The notes under the pieces: generated by a model | Databases searched by the model: none | What the model was told of the DNA's origin: nothing | What the model saw: the letters and a program-made list of their open reading frames with translations, nothing else | Shown: positions 46,247 to 54,544 of the stretch, piece by piece | Position numbering within the stretch: the stretch's first letter is position 1 | How the letters are laid out: the number at the start of each line of letters is the position of its first letter | Assembly: GCA_020632955.1 (NCBI GenBank) | Contig: JACKEO010000011.1 | Location: forward strand, 1-64,000 | DNA: 64,000 nucleotides | Direction of reading: 5' to 3' | Origin: Alphaproteobacteria bacterium | Lineage (GTDB): Bacteria; Myxococcota_A; UBA796; GCA-2862545 | Translations under genes and position numbers: made by a program

Positions 46247-47212
46247 CTGCCCGTCGTCCTGCCCGGACTCCTGCTCGCCCTCGCGCTCGGTGGCGCGGGC
46301 CTGCTCCTGCACCAGCTGGTGCCGGGGCTCGGGGCGGTGCTCGCCGCCCTCGGCGTGGGGGTGGCGGTGGCCCAGGTGCTGCCGCGCGACAGCGGGCTCG
46401 CGCCGGGGCTCAAGCTGGCGGAGCGCACCTTCCTCGGCGCCGCCGTGGCCCTGCTCGGCCTGCAGGTGGACGCCGGCGCCCTGGTCGACGTGGGCGGCGA
46501 GGGCCTCGCGGTGGTGCTCGGCGTGGTGGTGGTCACCCTCGGGGCGGGCGTGCTGCTCGGCCGTCGCTGGGGCCTGTCCCCCGCCTGCGCCACCCTGCTG
46601 GCCCTGGGGCAGGGCGTGTGCGGCACGGCCGCCGTCGCCGCCGCCGCCCCCGCCGTGCGCGCCGACGACGTCGACGTCGGCGTGGCCATCGGCACGATCA
46701 ACGCGCTGGCCACGGTGGGGCTCGTGGCGGTGCCGTCCCTCGCCGCCCTCGCCGGGCTCTCGCCCGAGGCCACGGCCCTGCTCCTCGGCGCCACGCTGCA
46801 GTCGGTGGGCCACGTGGTGGCCGCCGGCATGGCCTTCGACCCCGACGTGGGCGCGCTGGCCCTGGTGGTGAAGATGGGGCGCGTGGCCACCCTGCCGGTG
46901 GTGGTGCTGGGCCTCGGCCTCGCCCACCGGGAGGGCGGATCGTGGCGACGGGCCCTGCCGCCCGAGCTCGTGGCCTTCGGACTGGCCGCGGCCGCGGGCT
47001 CCCTGGGTCTGGTGCCGGCGAGCGTGGTGGCCTGGGCCGACACGCTCACCGACCTGCTCCTGCCCGTGGCGATGGCCGCCGTGGGCACCAGCCTGCGCGC
47101 GAGCACCCTGCGCCAGCAGGGCCTGCCCGCCATCGGGGTGGGCGCCGTGCTCTTCGCCGCGCAGGTGCTCGTCGTGGGCGGCTGGCTGCTGCTGGGCGGC
47201 GCTCAGCCGTAG
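46247..47212 (+). CDS. YeiH/UPF0324 family membrane protein
   Basis: About 321 residues with ten or so membrane segments. The conserved family parts are LAERTFLGAAVALLGLQVD, LALGQGVCGTAAVAAAAPAV and RADDVDVGVAIGTINALATV, and a C-terminal LTDLLLPVAMAAVGTSLR. The family is annotated as putative sulfate exporters; the substrate is not proven. No standard start includes the first helix; a CTG at 46247 with GGAGGT three bases upstream does, while the next standard start (GTG 46319) would remove a complete helix. A TAGCCT box lies at 46223-46228. It converges with the kinase gene with a 10-bp overlap. Confidence 0.82.
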   Translation: MPVVLPGLLLALALGGAGLLLHQLVPGLGAVLAALGVGVAVAQVLPRDSGLAPGLKLAERTFLGAAVALLGLQVDAGALVDVGGEGLAVVLGVVVVTLGAGVLLGRRWGLSPACATLLALGQGVCGTAAVAAAAPAVRADDVDVGVAIGTINALATVGLVAVPSLAALAGLSPEATALLLGATLQSVGHVVAAGMAFDPDVGALALVVKMGRVATLPVVVLGLGLAHREGGSWRRALPPELVAFGLAAAAGSLGLVPASVVAWADTLTDLLLPVAMAAVGTSLRASTLRQQGLPAIGVGAVLFAAQVLVVGGWLLLGGAQP

Positions 47213-47997
47213 CGGGCGAGCACCCGGCGCACGCCGTCCACGTAGCTGCCGCCGAAGAGGTGCACGTGCACCAGCAGGAAGGGCAGCTGGTGGAAGGGCA
47301 CCGCCGCGTCCACCTCGGCGGGGACAGGCAGCGCCTCGCGGTAGGCGGCCTCGCAGCGCCCGCCGAAGCCACCGAACAGGGCCATCATCGCCAGGTCCAC
47401 GGCGCGCTCGCCCCACCAGGCGCCGGGATCCAGGAGCACCGGGCCCTCCGCACCATGGAGCACGTTGCCGCTCCACAGGTCGCCATGGAGCAGCCGGGGA
47501 CCCTCCGACGGCAGCGGCACCCGGGCCGCCACCGCCTCCACGCGCGCCTCCAGGCCCCCGAGCCGCCCGTGGCACAGGCGCAGCAGCGGCTCGATCCGCC
47601 GGGTCCAGAGCAGGCTGCGCCAGTCCTTCCCCGTGCCCGCGGGCAGGCGCACGGGCCCGAGGAAGACCTCCCGCTCCAGGCCGTACGCCGCACCGCGCAC
47701 CGCGTGCATCGCCGCGATCACCCGCCCCAGCGCCTCGGGGTCCGCCGGCCCCGTGGGCACGTGGGCGAGCACGAGCCCCTCCTCCTCCACGTGCAGCACC
47801 TCGGGCACGGGCACGCCGTGCGAGGCCAGCAGGCGCAGGCCACGCGCCTCCGACGCGAACAGCCCCGCCGGGGCGCCGGCGTGCACCTTCACCACGCAGG
47901 GCCCGCAGCGGTGCACCTCGCTGGTGTCGCCGCCCGCGAGAGGGACGCAGGGCGAGACGGGGAGGCCGGCGCGGCGGAGCAGCTCGTCGGGTCGCAT
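47203..47997 (-). CDS. fructosamine kinase family protein
   Basis: A 264-residue APH-fold kinase of the fructosamine-3-kinase family: PLAGGDTSEVHRC as nucleotide loop, CVVKVHAGAPAGLFASEARG with the Lys and Glu, LHGDLWSGNVLHGAEG as the catalytic loop with Asp and Asn, and LLDPGAWWGERAVDLAMMAL as metal-binding DxD-like segment. It would phosphorylate glycated (or other keto-)amines as part of deglycation. Length is normal (about 260-290). It is a stand-alone gene. Confidence 0.87.
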   Translation of the reverse strand: MRPDELLRRAGLPVSPCVPLAGGDTSEVHRCGPCVVKVHAGAPAGLFASEARGLRLLASHGVPVPEVLHVEEEGLVLAHVPTGPADPEALGRVIAAMHAVRGAAYGLEREVFLGPVRLPAGTGKDWRSLLWTRRIEPLLRLCHGRLGGLEARVEAVAARVPLPSEGPRLLHGDLWSGNVLHGAEGPVLLDPGAWWGERAVDLAMMALFGGFGGRCEAAYREALPVPAEVDAAVPFHQLPFLLVHVHLFGGSYVDGVRRVLARYG

Positions 47998-48036
47998 GGG
48001 GGTGTACTACGTCGTCACCTCGCCGCAGGAGAGCCG

Positions 48037-48756
48037 ATGACCGCCGACCCCGTGATCCTCGTGGTGGGTGCCTCGGGCGGCCTGGGACGCGCCTGCGCCG
48101 AGGCCCTCGCGCGTCCGGGCGCCACGATCCTGGTGCCCCATGCGCACCACCCCGAGGCGGCGCAGGCCACGGCCGCCGCAGTGGAGGCCCGCGGCGCGCG
48201 CGCACGCGTCATCCCGCTCCGCCTGCCCGAGGCCCCGCTGGACGGCCTCGACGACGTGACCCACCTCGTGTGGGCCGCGGGCGCCGACATCGACCAGCCA
48301 CCCGTCGCCTCGCTCGACCCGCAGGCGTTGGCGGCGGCCCTCGCGCTCGAGGTCACCGGCTTCACCCGGGTGGTGCAGGCGGTGCTCCCCGGGCTGCGAG
48401 GTGCACGGGGATCCCTCGTCGCCCTGTCGAGCGCCGGCCTCGGGCGCCACCCGCCCGGCGACGCCCTGAGCACCGTGCCCAAGGCGGCCATGGAGGCCGT
48501 GGTCCGCGCCGTCGCACGCGAGGAGGGGCGCCACGGCGTGCGCGCCAACGCCGTGCGCGTGGGCGTGGCCGACGCGGGCATGTTCCACCGCATCGACTTC
48601 CCCGAGGGCTGGCGGGAGGCCGCGCTGCGGCGCATCCCCCTCCGGCGCTTCGCCTCGGCCGAGGAGGTGGCGCGCGTGGTGGCCTTCCTGCTGTCGGACG
48701 ACGCCAGCTACGTCACCGGCGCCGTGGTGCCCGTGGACGGGGGCTACCAGGTGTGA
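48037..48756 (+). CDS. SDR-family protein with altered active site
   Basis: A 239-residue short-chain dehydrogenase/reductase-like protein. The cofactor loop VVGASGGLGRACAEALA is intact, and the NNAG-equivalent VWAAGADI follows. The catalytic Ser is in LVALSSAGLG. The YxxxK motif reads STVPK: the Lys is present but the Tyr position is Ser, so normal proton transfer is not expected. C-terminal SYVTGAVVPVDGGYQV is canonical. It may be a binding or regulatory protein, or use another acid. The ATG has GGAG upstream. Confidence 0.82.
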   Translation: MTADPVILVVGASGGLGRACAEALARPGATILVPHAHHPEAAQATAAAVEARGARARVIPLRLPEAPLDGLDDVTHLVWAAGADIDQPPVASLDPQALAAALALEVTGFTRVVQAVLPGLRGARGSLVALSSAGLGRHPPGDALSTVPKAAMEAVVRAVAREEGRHGVRANAVRVGVADAGMFHRIDFPEGWREAALRRIPLRRFASAEEVARVVAFLLSDDASYVTGAVVPVDGGYQV

Positions 48757-48768
48757 CCCGCCTGGCCC

Positions 48769-49518
48769 TCACGCCCCGAAGGCCTGTCGGAGCCACGCGC
48801 CCACGGTCCAGGCCACGGCGGCGGCCCCGCCTCCGGTGAGCAGGGTCTCCAGGCCCGATCGGAGCAGCGGCCGCTCGAGCACGCGGCCCTTCGCGAGGCC
48901 CACCAGCACGAAGGCCACGGCGGTGGCCACCCCGCTGGCGAGGAAGGCGTGGTCGACCGAAAGGCCCGGCACGAGGAAGGGCACCAGCGGCACCAGCCCC
49001 ACCACGAGGAAGGCCACGAAGGTGGCGGCGGCGGCACGGAGGGGGTCGGGCACCTGCAGCGTGAGGCCCAGCTCCTCGGTGAGCATGGTGTCCACCCAGA
49101 GGCGCCGGTCCTCGGTGATCGTGGCCACGATGCGGTCGAGCACCTCGCCCTCGAAGCCCTTGGCGGCGAAGAGCTGGCGCACCTCCTCGCGCTCGCCCTC
49201 GGGCACCAGGTCGATGTGCCGCTCCTCCTCCCGACGGGCGAGCTCCAGCGCCTCGCGCTGGCTCTTCGTTCCCAGGTAGTTGCCCACGGCCATGCTCAGG
49301 CCGTCTGCCAGGAGGTTGGCGAAGCCCAGCACCACCACCACCATCGGCGAGAAGCCGCCCCCCAGCGCCCCCGACACCACGGCGAAGGTGGTCACCCCGC
49401 CGTCGATGCCCCCCAGCACGGCGTCGCGGAGCAGGCTGGGCCGCGTGGGGCGCGCCAGCCGCTGACGGATGGCGGCGTGGCTGTGCTCGGCCTGGAGGGG
49501 ACGGGGGGACGCGGTCAC
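48769..49518 (-). CDS. VIT1/CCC1-family transporter
   Basis: A 249-residue VIT1/CCC1-type protein, iron/manganese transport family. It has the two-helix opening RDAVLGGIDGGVTTFAVVSG with the acidic residue in the membrane, FANLLADGLSMAVGNYLGTK in helix 2, a cytoplasmic metal-binding section rich in Glu (LARREEERHIDLVPEGEREE), and three C-terminal helices. The family moves Fe2+ or Mn2+ out of the cytoplasm. It converges with the SDR gene, 12 bp apart. Confidence 0.88.
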   Translation of the reverse strand: MTASPRPLQAEHSHAAIRQRLARPTRPSLLRDAVLGGIDGGVTTFAVVSGALGGGFSPMVVVVLGFANLLADGLSMAVGNYLGTKSQREALELARREEERHIDLVPEGEREEVRQLFAAKGFEGEVLDRIVATITEDRRLWVDTMLTEELGLTLQVPDPLRAAAATFVAFLVVGLVPLVPFLVPGLSVDHAFLASGVATAVAFVLVGLAKGRVLERPLLRSGLETLLTGGGAAAVAWTVGAWLRQAFGA

Positions 49519-49605
49519 GGGCGGACCTCCTCACGACGCCACGCGCCGGGTCCTCGCGGCCAGATAGACCTCACGCGCACCGGATGCACGCCGCGAGACA
49601 CGCCC

Positions 49606-50154
49606 ATGGCGCACCCCGACCACGTCGAGCCCCTCGACGCCTTCGACCGGATGACGATCCGCGCCTACCGGGCGGGCCTGGTGCTCTCGGCCGGGGGGCT
49701 GCTCGCCGCGGGCGGCGCGGCGCTCACCGAGCGGTCGGGCCTGCCCGCCGCCATCGCCCTGCTGGCGGGCATCGTCCTCGCGGTGGGCAACCTCCACCTG
49801 TACGACAAGCGCATCCGCTGGGTGGTGTCGTGGCTCGCGTGGAGCGGGCTCGTGCTCCTCGGCGTCAGCAGCCTCGCCACGCTGCCCCGGGAGCTGAGCG
49901 CCGTGGCCTACGGCCTGCTGCTGGCGGCGCTGTCGGCCCTGCTGATCAAGGAGTGGTTCTGCTTCCGCATCCCCGTGGTGCGCTGGACCCCGGTCGCCCT
50001 CGTGGCGGCGGTGGTGCTGTCGTACCTGGACCAGACCCAGCCGGCGGCCGTGGCCCACCTGCTCGGCGGTCTCGGCACGGGCGCGCTCGCCATCGCCAAG
50101 CTGCGCATGCCGCTCACGCACGACCTCGGCGACCGCAGCCACTACCAGATCTGA
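49606..50154 (+). CDS. DUF2301 integral membrane protein
   Basis: A 182-residue protein with five hydrophobic helices. The segment KEWFCFRIPVVRWTP after helix 4 is typical of DUF2301, a family of unknown function found in proteobacteria and cyanobacteria. The N-terminus (MAHPDHVEPLDAFDRMTIRAYRAG) is cytoplasmic. Promoter candidates lie in the 88-bp gap to the divergent VIT1 gene. Confidence 0.75.
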   Translation: MAHPDHVEPLDAFDRMTIRAYRAGLVLSAGGLLAAGGAALTERSGLPAAIALLAGIVLAVGNLHLYDKRIRWVVSWLAWSGLVLLGVSSLATLPRELSAVAYGLLLAALSALLIKEWFCFRIPVVRWTPVALVAAVVLSYLDQTQPAAVAHLLGGLGTGALAIAKLRMPLTHDLGDRSHYQI

Positions 50155-50216
50155 TGAGCCCGCGACCCGCCCGGGACCTCGGGGTACACCCCAGCCGCCC
50201 GGCCCGGGAGAGTCCC

Positions 50217-50687
50217 ATGGACGCCGACGAGATCGTCCGCCTGCTCGACCTGCAGCCCCACCCCGAGGAGGGCGGCTGGTTCGTCGAGACCTACCGCTCC
50301 GCCGAGGCGCTCGGGGAGCGCAGCCTCTCCACCGCCATCTACTACCTGCTGTCGGGGACCTCGATCTCCGCGATGCACCGCCTGCCCGGCGACGAGATCT
50401 TCCACCACTACCTGGGCGACCCGGTGGAGGTGCTGCTGCTGCACCCGGACGGGCGGCACGAGCTCGTGGTGCTGGGGCCCGACCTGCGCGCCGGCCACCG
50501 GCCCCAGCTCGTGGTGCCCGGCGGCGTGTGGCAGGGTGCGGTGCTGCTGCACGGGCGCGCCGCGCTGCTGGGCACCACGATGGCCCCGGGCTTCGCCTAC
50601 GCGGACTACGCCCACGGCGACATCGACGCGCTCGCCGCCGCCTGGCCCGACGCCGCTCCCCACATCCACCGCCGCCAGCGGCGCTGA
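50217..50687 (+). CDS. cupin_5 (DUF985) protein
   Basis: A 156-residue cupin of the DUF985 family: IVRLLDLQPHPEEGGWFVET at the start, then STAIYYLLSGTSISAMHRLP, DEIFHHYLGDPVEVLLLHPD and QLVVPGGVWQGAVLL, GTTMAPGFAYADYAHGD at the C-terminus. The family is a conserved double-stranded beta-helix, with unknown substrate and possible metal or sugar binding. A TACACC box is at 50185-50190. It is followed after 7 bp by rlmJ and may share its transcript. Confidence 0.88.
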   Translation: MDADEIVRLLDLQPHPEEGGWFVETYRSAEALGERSLSTAIYYLLSGTSISAMHRLPGDEIFHHYLGDPVEVLLLHPDGRHELVVLGPDLRAGHRPQLVVPGGVWQGAVLLHGRAALLGTTMAPGFAYADYAHGDIDALAAAWPDAAPHIHRRQRR

Positions 50688-50694
50688 GGGTCCC

Positions 50695-51510
50695 ATGGAC
50701 TACGACCACGCCTTCCACGCCGCGAACCACGCCGACGTCTGGAAGCACACCGCGCTCCTCGCCGTGCTCGCCAGCCTCAAGCGCACCCCGCCCCTGGTGT
50801 TCGACACCCATGGTGGCCGCGGCCGCTACAGCCTCGCGGGCACCGGGGAGTGGACGGCGGGCCTCGGTCGGCTGCTCGAGGCCGTGCCGGCCGGCCACGC
50901 CTCGGGCTCGGCCGCCGTCGACCGCTACCTCGGGGCGGTGCGTCGCCTCTGCCCCGACGTGCCCCGCAGCTACCCGGGGTCCCCGCTCCTGGCGCTGGAC
51001 GCCCTGCCCCGCAACGGCCGCCTGCGCGTCCACGAGGTGGAGCCCGAGGCGCTGTCCGAGCTGCGTCAGGCGGTGAAGGGGGACGGCCGCGCGCAGGTGG
51101 TGGGCGGCGACGGCCTCGCGGCCCTCGACGGCCTCCCCACCAAGGACCCCGTCCTCGTGGTGCTCGACCCGCCCTACGTCACCAAGCCCGAGTGGCCCGC
51201 CGCCGCCGAGGCCGTCCAGCGGGTGCACGCCGCCCGCAAGGACGCCACGGTCTTCCTCTGGTACCCGGTGAAGCGCTGGTCGCGACCGAACACCCTGCAC
51301 GACACGCTGCGCGAGGCCGGCGTGCCCTTCGTGGCGCTCGAGCTCCTGGTCACCCCGCTCGAGCTGGAGCGGCGCGCGCTGGCGGGCAGCGGCGTGCTGC
51401 TGGTGGGCGCCAGCCTGCCCGCCCAGGGCGAGATCCTGGCGGCGGCGCCCGTCCTCGGCCCGGCGCTGGCCACCCACGACGGACGGTGGCAGGTGCGCGT
51501 GGTGGCCTAG
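50695..51510 (+). CDS. rlmJ: 23S rRNA (adenine(2030)-N(6))-methyltransferase RlmJ
   Basis: A 271-residue RlmJ-type enzyme that methylates A2030 in 23S rRNA. The N-terminus MDYDHAFHAANHADVWKHTA is diagnostic. The SAM part includes PPLVFDTHGGRGRYSL, and the catalytic DPPY is in VLVVLDPPYVTKPEW. The C-terminal GSGVLLVGASLP is also conserved. Length is close to that of E. coli RlmJ (280). Seven bases separate it from the cupin gene. Confidence 0.93.
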   Translation: MDYDHAFHAANHADVWKHTALLAVLASLKRTPPLVFDTHGGRGRYSLAGTGEWTAGLGRLLEAVPAGHASGSAAVDRYLGAVRRLCPDVPRSYPGSPLLALDALPRNGRLRVHEVEPEALSELRQAVKGDGRAQVVGGDGLAALDGLPTKDPVLVVLDPPYVTKPEWPAAAEAVQRVHAARKDATVFLWYPVKRWSRPNTLHDTLREAGVPFVALELLVTPLELERRALAGSGVLLVGASLPAQGEILAAAPVLGPALATHDGRWQVRVVA

Positions 51511-51536
51511 GTTAGGGCTCCGCGCGCGGAGGCGAC

Positions 51537-52820
51537 GTGACGCTCCCCGACCAGGTCGACGTGCTCGTGATCGGTGCCGGTCCCGCCGGCACCGCCTCGG
51601 CCGCCCTGCTCGCGCAGGCGGGCGTGTCGTGCGCCGTGGTCGAGAAGCAGCGCTTCCCACGCTTCGTCATCGGCGAGAGCCTGCTCCCCCGATCGATGGA
51701 GACCCTGGAGGAGGCGGGCCTGCTCGAGGCGGTGCGCGCGCGGGGCTACCAGGTGAAGCGCGGCGCCACCTTCCTGCGTGGCACCGATCGCTGCGGCTTC
51801 GACTTCGGCGACGCCTACACCCCCGGCTGGACGTGGACCTGGCAGGTGCCGCGCGCCGACTTCGACCACACGCTGGCGAAGGCGGTGGAGGCCAGGGGCG
51901 TCCCCGTCGCCTGGGAGCACGAGGTCACCGCGCTGCAGGCCCCGCCCGAGGGCTACGACCCGGCCCGCGACGCCCCCGGCCCGGTGGTGACGCTGAAGGG
52001 CCCCGAGGGCACCCGCGAGATCGCCGCCCGCTGGGTGGTGGACGCCAGCGGCTGGGGACGCGTGCTGCCCCGCCTGCTCGGGCTGGAGGTCCCGAGCGGC
52101 CAGCCCTCCCGGCGCGCCCGCTTCACCCACGTGGCGGGAGACCTCCGCCCACCCGGCGACGAGGGCGGCCGCATCTGGGTGTGCCTGCACCCCGGCGGCG
52201 CCTGGATCTGGATCATCCCCTTCGCCGACGGCACCACCTCGATCGGCGTGGTGGCCCCCGAGGCCTTCTGGGAGGCCCTGCCCGACGATCCCGAGGCCTC
52301 GCTGCGGGCCGCGCTCGACGGCGACGCGAACGCCCGGGCGCGCCTGGCCGGCACCCGCTTCCTCTGGCCCCCCCGCGAGCTGCGCGGCTACTCCGCCGCG
52401 GTGCAGCGGGTGTGGGGTCCCGGCTACCACCTGGTGGGCAACGCCACCGAGTTCCTCGACCCGGTGTTCAGCTCGGGCGTCACCCTGGCCCTGGAGTCGG
52501 CACGGATGTCGGTGCCGGTGCTGCTCGACGCCCTGCAGGGCCGCTCCGCCGACTGGGAGGGGCGCTACGCCCGTCCGCTGGACGAGGGGGTCGACGTCTT
52601 CCGCACCTACGTCGACACCTGGTACGACGGCTCCCTGCCCGAGGTCTTCTTCGCCGACGACGGCGACGACGAGGCGCGGTTCCGGCCCCAGATCTGCAGC
52701 GTGCTCGCCGGGTACGTCTGGGACCACACCAACCCCTTCGTGCGCCACCACCGCCGCCGGCTCCGGCAGGCCCACCGCATGGTGGTGCGCCGTGCCGCGG
52801 AAGGCGCCTCCGCCCCGTGA
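51537..52820 (+). CDS. FAD-dependent halogenase-like oxidoreductase
   Basis: A 427-residue flavoprotein. VLVIGAGPAGTASAALLA is the dinucleotide fold; RFVIGESLLPRSMETLEEAG follows; the ARGYQVKRGATFLRG segment has a Lys where flavin-dependent halogenases carry their catalytic Lys; GGAWIWIIPFADGTTSIGVV contains WxWxIP, the halogenase motif; and FLDPVFSSGVTLALESA matches the Fx.Px.SxG motif. These features favour a halogenase-like enzyme, but they also occur in uncharacterised relatives that do not halogenate. GTG start with GGAGG seven bases upstream. No partner flavin reductase or biosynthetic gene is adjacent. Confidence 0.8.
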   Translation: MTLPDQVDVLVIGAGPAGTASAALLAQAGVSCAVVEKQRFPRFVIGESLLPRSMETLEEAGLLEAVRARGYQVKRGATFLRGTDRCGFDFGDAYTPGWTWTWQVPRADFDHTLAKAVEARGVPVAWEHEVTALQAPPEGYDPARDAPGPVVTLKGPEGTREIAARWVVDASGWGRVLPRLLGLEVPSGQPSRRARFTHVAGDLRPPGDEGGRIWVCLHPGGAWIWIIPFADGTTSIGVVAPEAFWEALPDDPEASLRAALDGDANARARLAGTRFLWPPRELRGYSAAVQRVWGPGYHLVGNATEFLDPVFSSGVTLALESARMSVPVLLDALQGRSADWEGRYARPLDEGVDVFRTYVDTWYDGSLPEVFFADDGDDEARFRPQICSVLAGYVWDHTNPFVRHHRRRLRQAHRMVVRRAAEGASAP

Positions 52821-52857
52821 GGCTGCGCGGCGGGCCGCCGTCGGGTACCCTCCCCCG

Positions 52858-53736
52858 ATGCGCGCACACCTGCCCTACCCCACCACGCTCGCGGCCTCGC
52901 TGATCCTGGCCTGGGTCCTGCTCTCCACGTCCCTGCCCCACGGCGTGGTGGCCGGCGTCGTCGTGGGCTGCATGCTCGTGCTGGTGGCGATCTGGGAGCG
53001 GGTGCTGCCCCACGCCGAGGCCTGGAAGCCGTCGGGCCGCACGGTGCGCCTCGACCTCACCCACATGATCGTCACCGCCACCACGGTGGTGCCCGCGGTG
53101 CGCGCCACGCTCACGGTGCTCGTGGGCGACGCGGTGGTGCGGCAGCTCGGGGCCTGGGGCGTGCAGCCGTGGCCCACCGAGGCGCCCCTGCTCCTGCAGG
53201 TGGCCCTGGCCGTGGTGGTGGCCGACGCGGGCGCCTACGCCGCGCACCGCTGGATGCACGGCGCACGGGCCGGCTGGTGGATCCACGCGGTGCACCACTC
53301 CCCGCCCGGCCTGCACGTGGTGGCCTCGGCGCGCAGCCACCCCTTCAACGCCGCCCTCACCTACGCCGCCGAGACGGGTCCGCTGCTGCTGCTGGGCGTG
53401 GGGCCCGAGGCCCTGGTGCTGTGGAGCGTGCTCAAGGCCACGAACGGCCTGCTGCAGCACGCCAACGTCGCCTTCGCCCGCAGCCCGCTCGAGCTGGTGC
53501 TGGCCACGCCCGAGGTGCACCGCTGGCACCACTCGGTGGTGCTGGAGGAGTCGAACACCAACTTCGGCAACACCACGGTGCTGTGGGACCGCGTGTTCGG
53601 CACCCTGCACCTGCCCGCCGATCGCCGCCCGGGCACCCGGCTCGGCATCGCCGGCGCCGACATCCCCGAGGGCTACCTGTCCCACCTGGGCGCGCCCTTC
53701 CGCCTGGCGCGCGCCGAGGCCGACGCCGGTTCCTGA
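52858..53736 (+). CDS. sterol desaturase/fatty acid hydroxylase family protein
   Basis: A 292-residue membrane diiron enzyme. The eight-His cluster is complete: HRWMH (residues about 136-140), HAVHH (about 147-151) and the C-terminal HRWHH (about 221-225), plus HANVAF. Four hydrophobic segments precede or flank the motifs. It would hydroxylate or desaturate a lipid. The ATG follows a TACCCT box at 52846-52851 by only 7 bases. It begins 38 bp after the halogenase-like gene, and both might modify the same lipid-type substrate, but this is speculative. Confidence 0.87.
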   Translation: MRAHLPYPTTLAASLILAWVLLSTSLPHGVVAGVVVGCMLVLVAIWERVLPHAEAWKPSGRTVRLDLTHMIVTATTVVPAVRATLTVLVGDAVVRQLGAWGVQPWPTEAPLLLQVALAVVVADAGAYAAHRWMHGARAGWWIHAVHHSPPGLHVVASARSHPFNAALTYAAETGPLLLLGVGPEALVLWSVLKATNGLLQHANVAFARSPLELVLATPEVHRWHHSVVLEESNTNFGNTTVLWDRVFGTLHLPADRRPGTRLGIAGADIPEGYLSHLGAPFRLARAEADAGS

Positions 53737-53781
53737 ACGGGCCCCCGCCGAGGTAGGCTGCGCCGACGAGGATCCGGTCCC

Positions 53782-54534
53782 ATGCTCCTCTTCGCCCTGA
53801 TCGCCTGCACCGCCGAGCCCGCGCCCGAGCGCGTCGAGGAGCTCGTGGTGTACGGCTTCGCCAACTTCGACGCGCCCGACCGCATCGGCGGCGTGGTGTC
53901 GCCGCTGTCCACGTGGGTGGACGACCACGTGGAGGAGCTCGCCGCCGGCTACGTGGTCGACGCGCTCTCGGCCGACGACCTCGTGGCCGCGGGCCTGCTC
54001 GACGCCGACGTGGAGGGCATCCTCGGCGCGCTGGGCGCCGCCACCTACCAGGTGGACGTGCACGAGGTGGCCCGCGCCACCTCCTCGCCGAAGCGCACCG
54101 AGATCTACGAGGCCACCACGAGCTACCGCATCGTCTCCGAGGAGGGCGACCGCGACTGCTTCCTCGCCGGCGACTGCCCCCGCTACACCTTCACGGCCGA
54201 CGAGGTGAGCACCGTGCCCGTGCTGGGCGACAGCGAGCGCCGCCTCACCACCGAGTACCAGTGGCTCGAGGGCCACGACGACGTGCTGGCCCTGCGCCAG
54301 CTCGCCCCCGATCCCACGGTCTTCAGCTCCCCGCTCATGGAGGTGGACCAGCAGTACGGCTTCGTGCTGCTGGAGCCCCTGCCGGGCGGTGGCACGCGCC
54401 GCACCGAGGCCTTCTGGGTGGACGCGCGCTTCCTCGGCGCCAGCGCCCCCGAGGGCTTCACGGTCTCGCAGGCGGTGGGCCGCATGCAGGACTCGGCCGA
54501 CCAGATCGACGCGTGGATCCAGGGCACGCGGTGA
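53782..54534 (+). CDS. lipoprotein, unknown function
   Basis: A 250-residue protein with a very short lipoprotein signal (LLFALIAC). The mature protein is acidic, with DDHVEELAAGYVVDALSADD and a C-terminal half in beta-strands containing a pair of close Cys (DCFLAGDC). No known domain recognised. A TAGGCT box is 22-28 bases before the ATG (53754-53759). It converges with the ceramidase-like gene. Confidence 0.6.
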   Translation: MLLFALIACTAEPAPERVEELVVYGFANFDAPDRIGGVVSPLSTWVDDHVEELAAGYVVDALSADDLVAAGLLDADVEGILGALGAATYQVDVHEVARATSSPKRTEIYEATTSYRIVSEEGDRDCFLAGDCPRYTFTADEVSTVPVLGDSERRLTTEYQWLEGHDDVLALRQLAPDPTVFSSPLMEVDQQYGFVLLEPLPGGGTRRTEAFWVDARFLGASAPEGFTVSQAVGRMQDSADQIDAWIQGTR

Positions 54535-54544
54535 GGCGGGCGGT

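Noticed and set aside
44566..48756. 1396-codon plus-strand open frame
   Set aside because: Only its last 240 codons (SDR) are real; the rest is antisense to the SGNH-like and Lys-rich genes and out of frame with YeiH. High GC removes stop codons.
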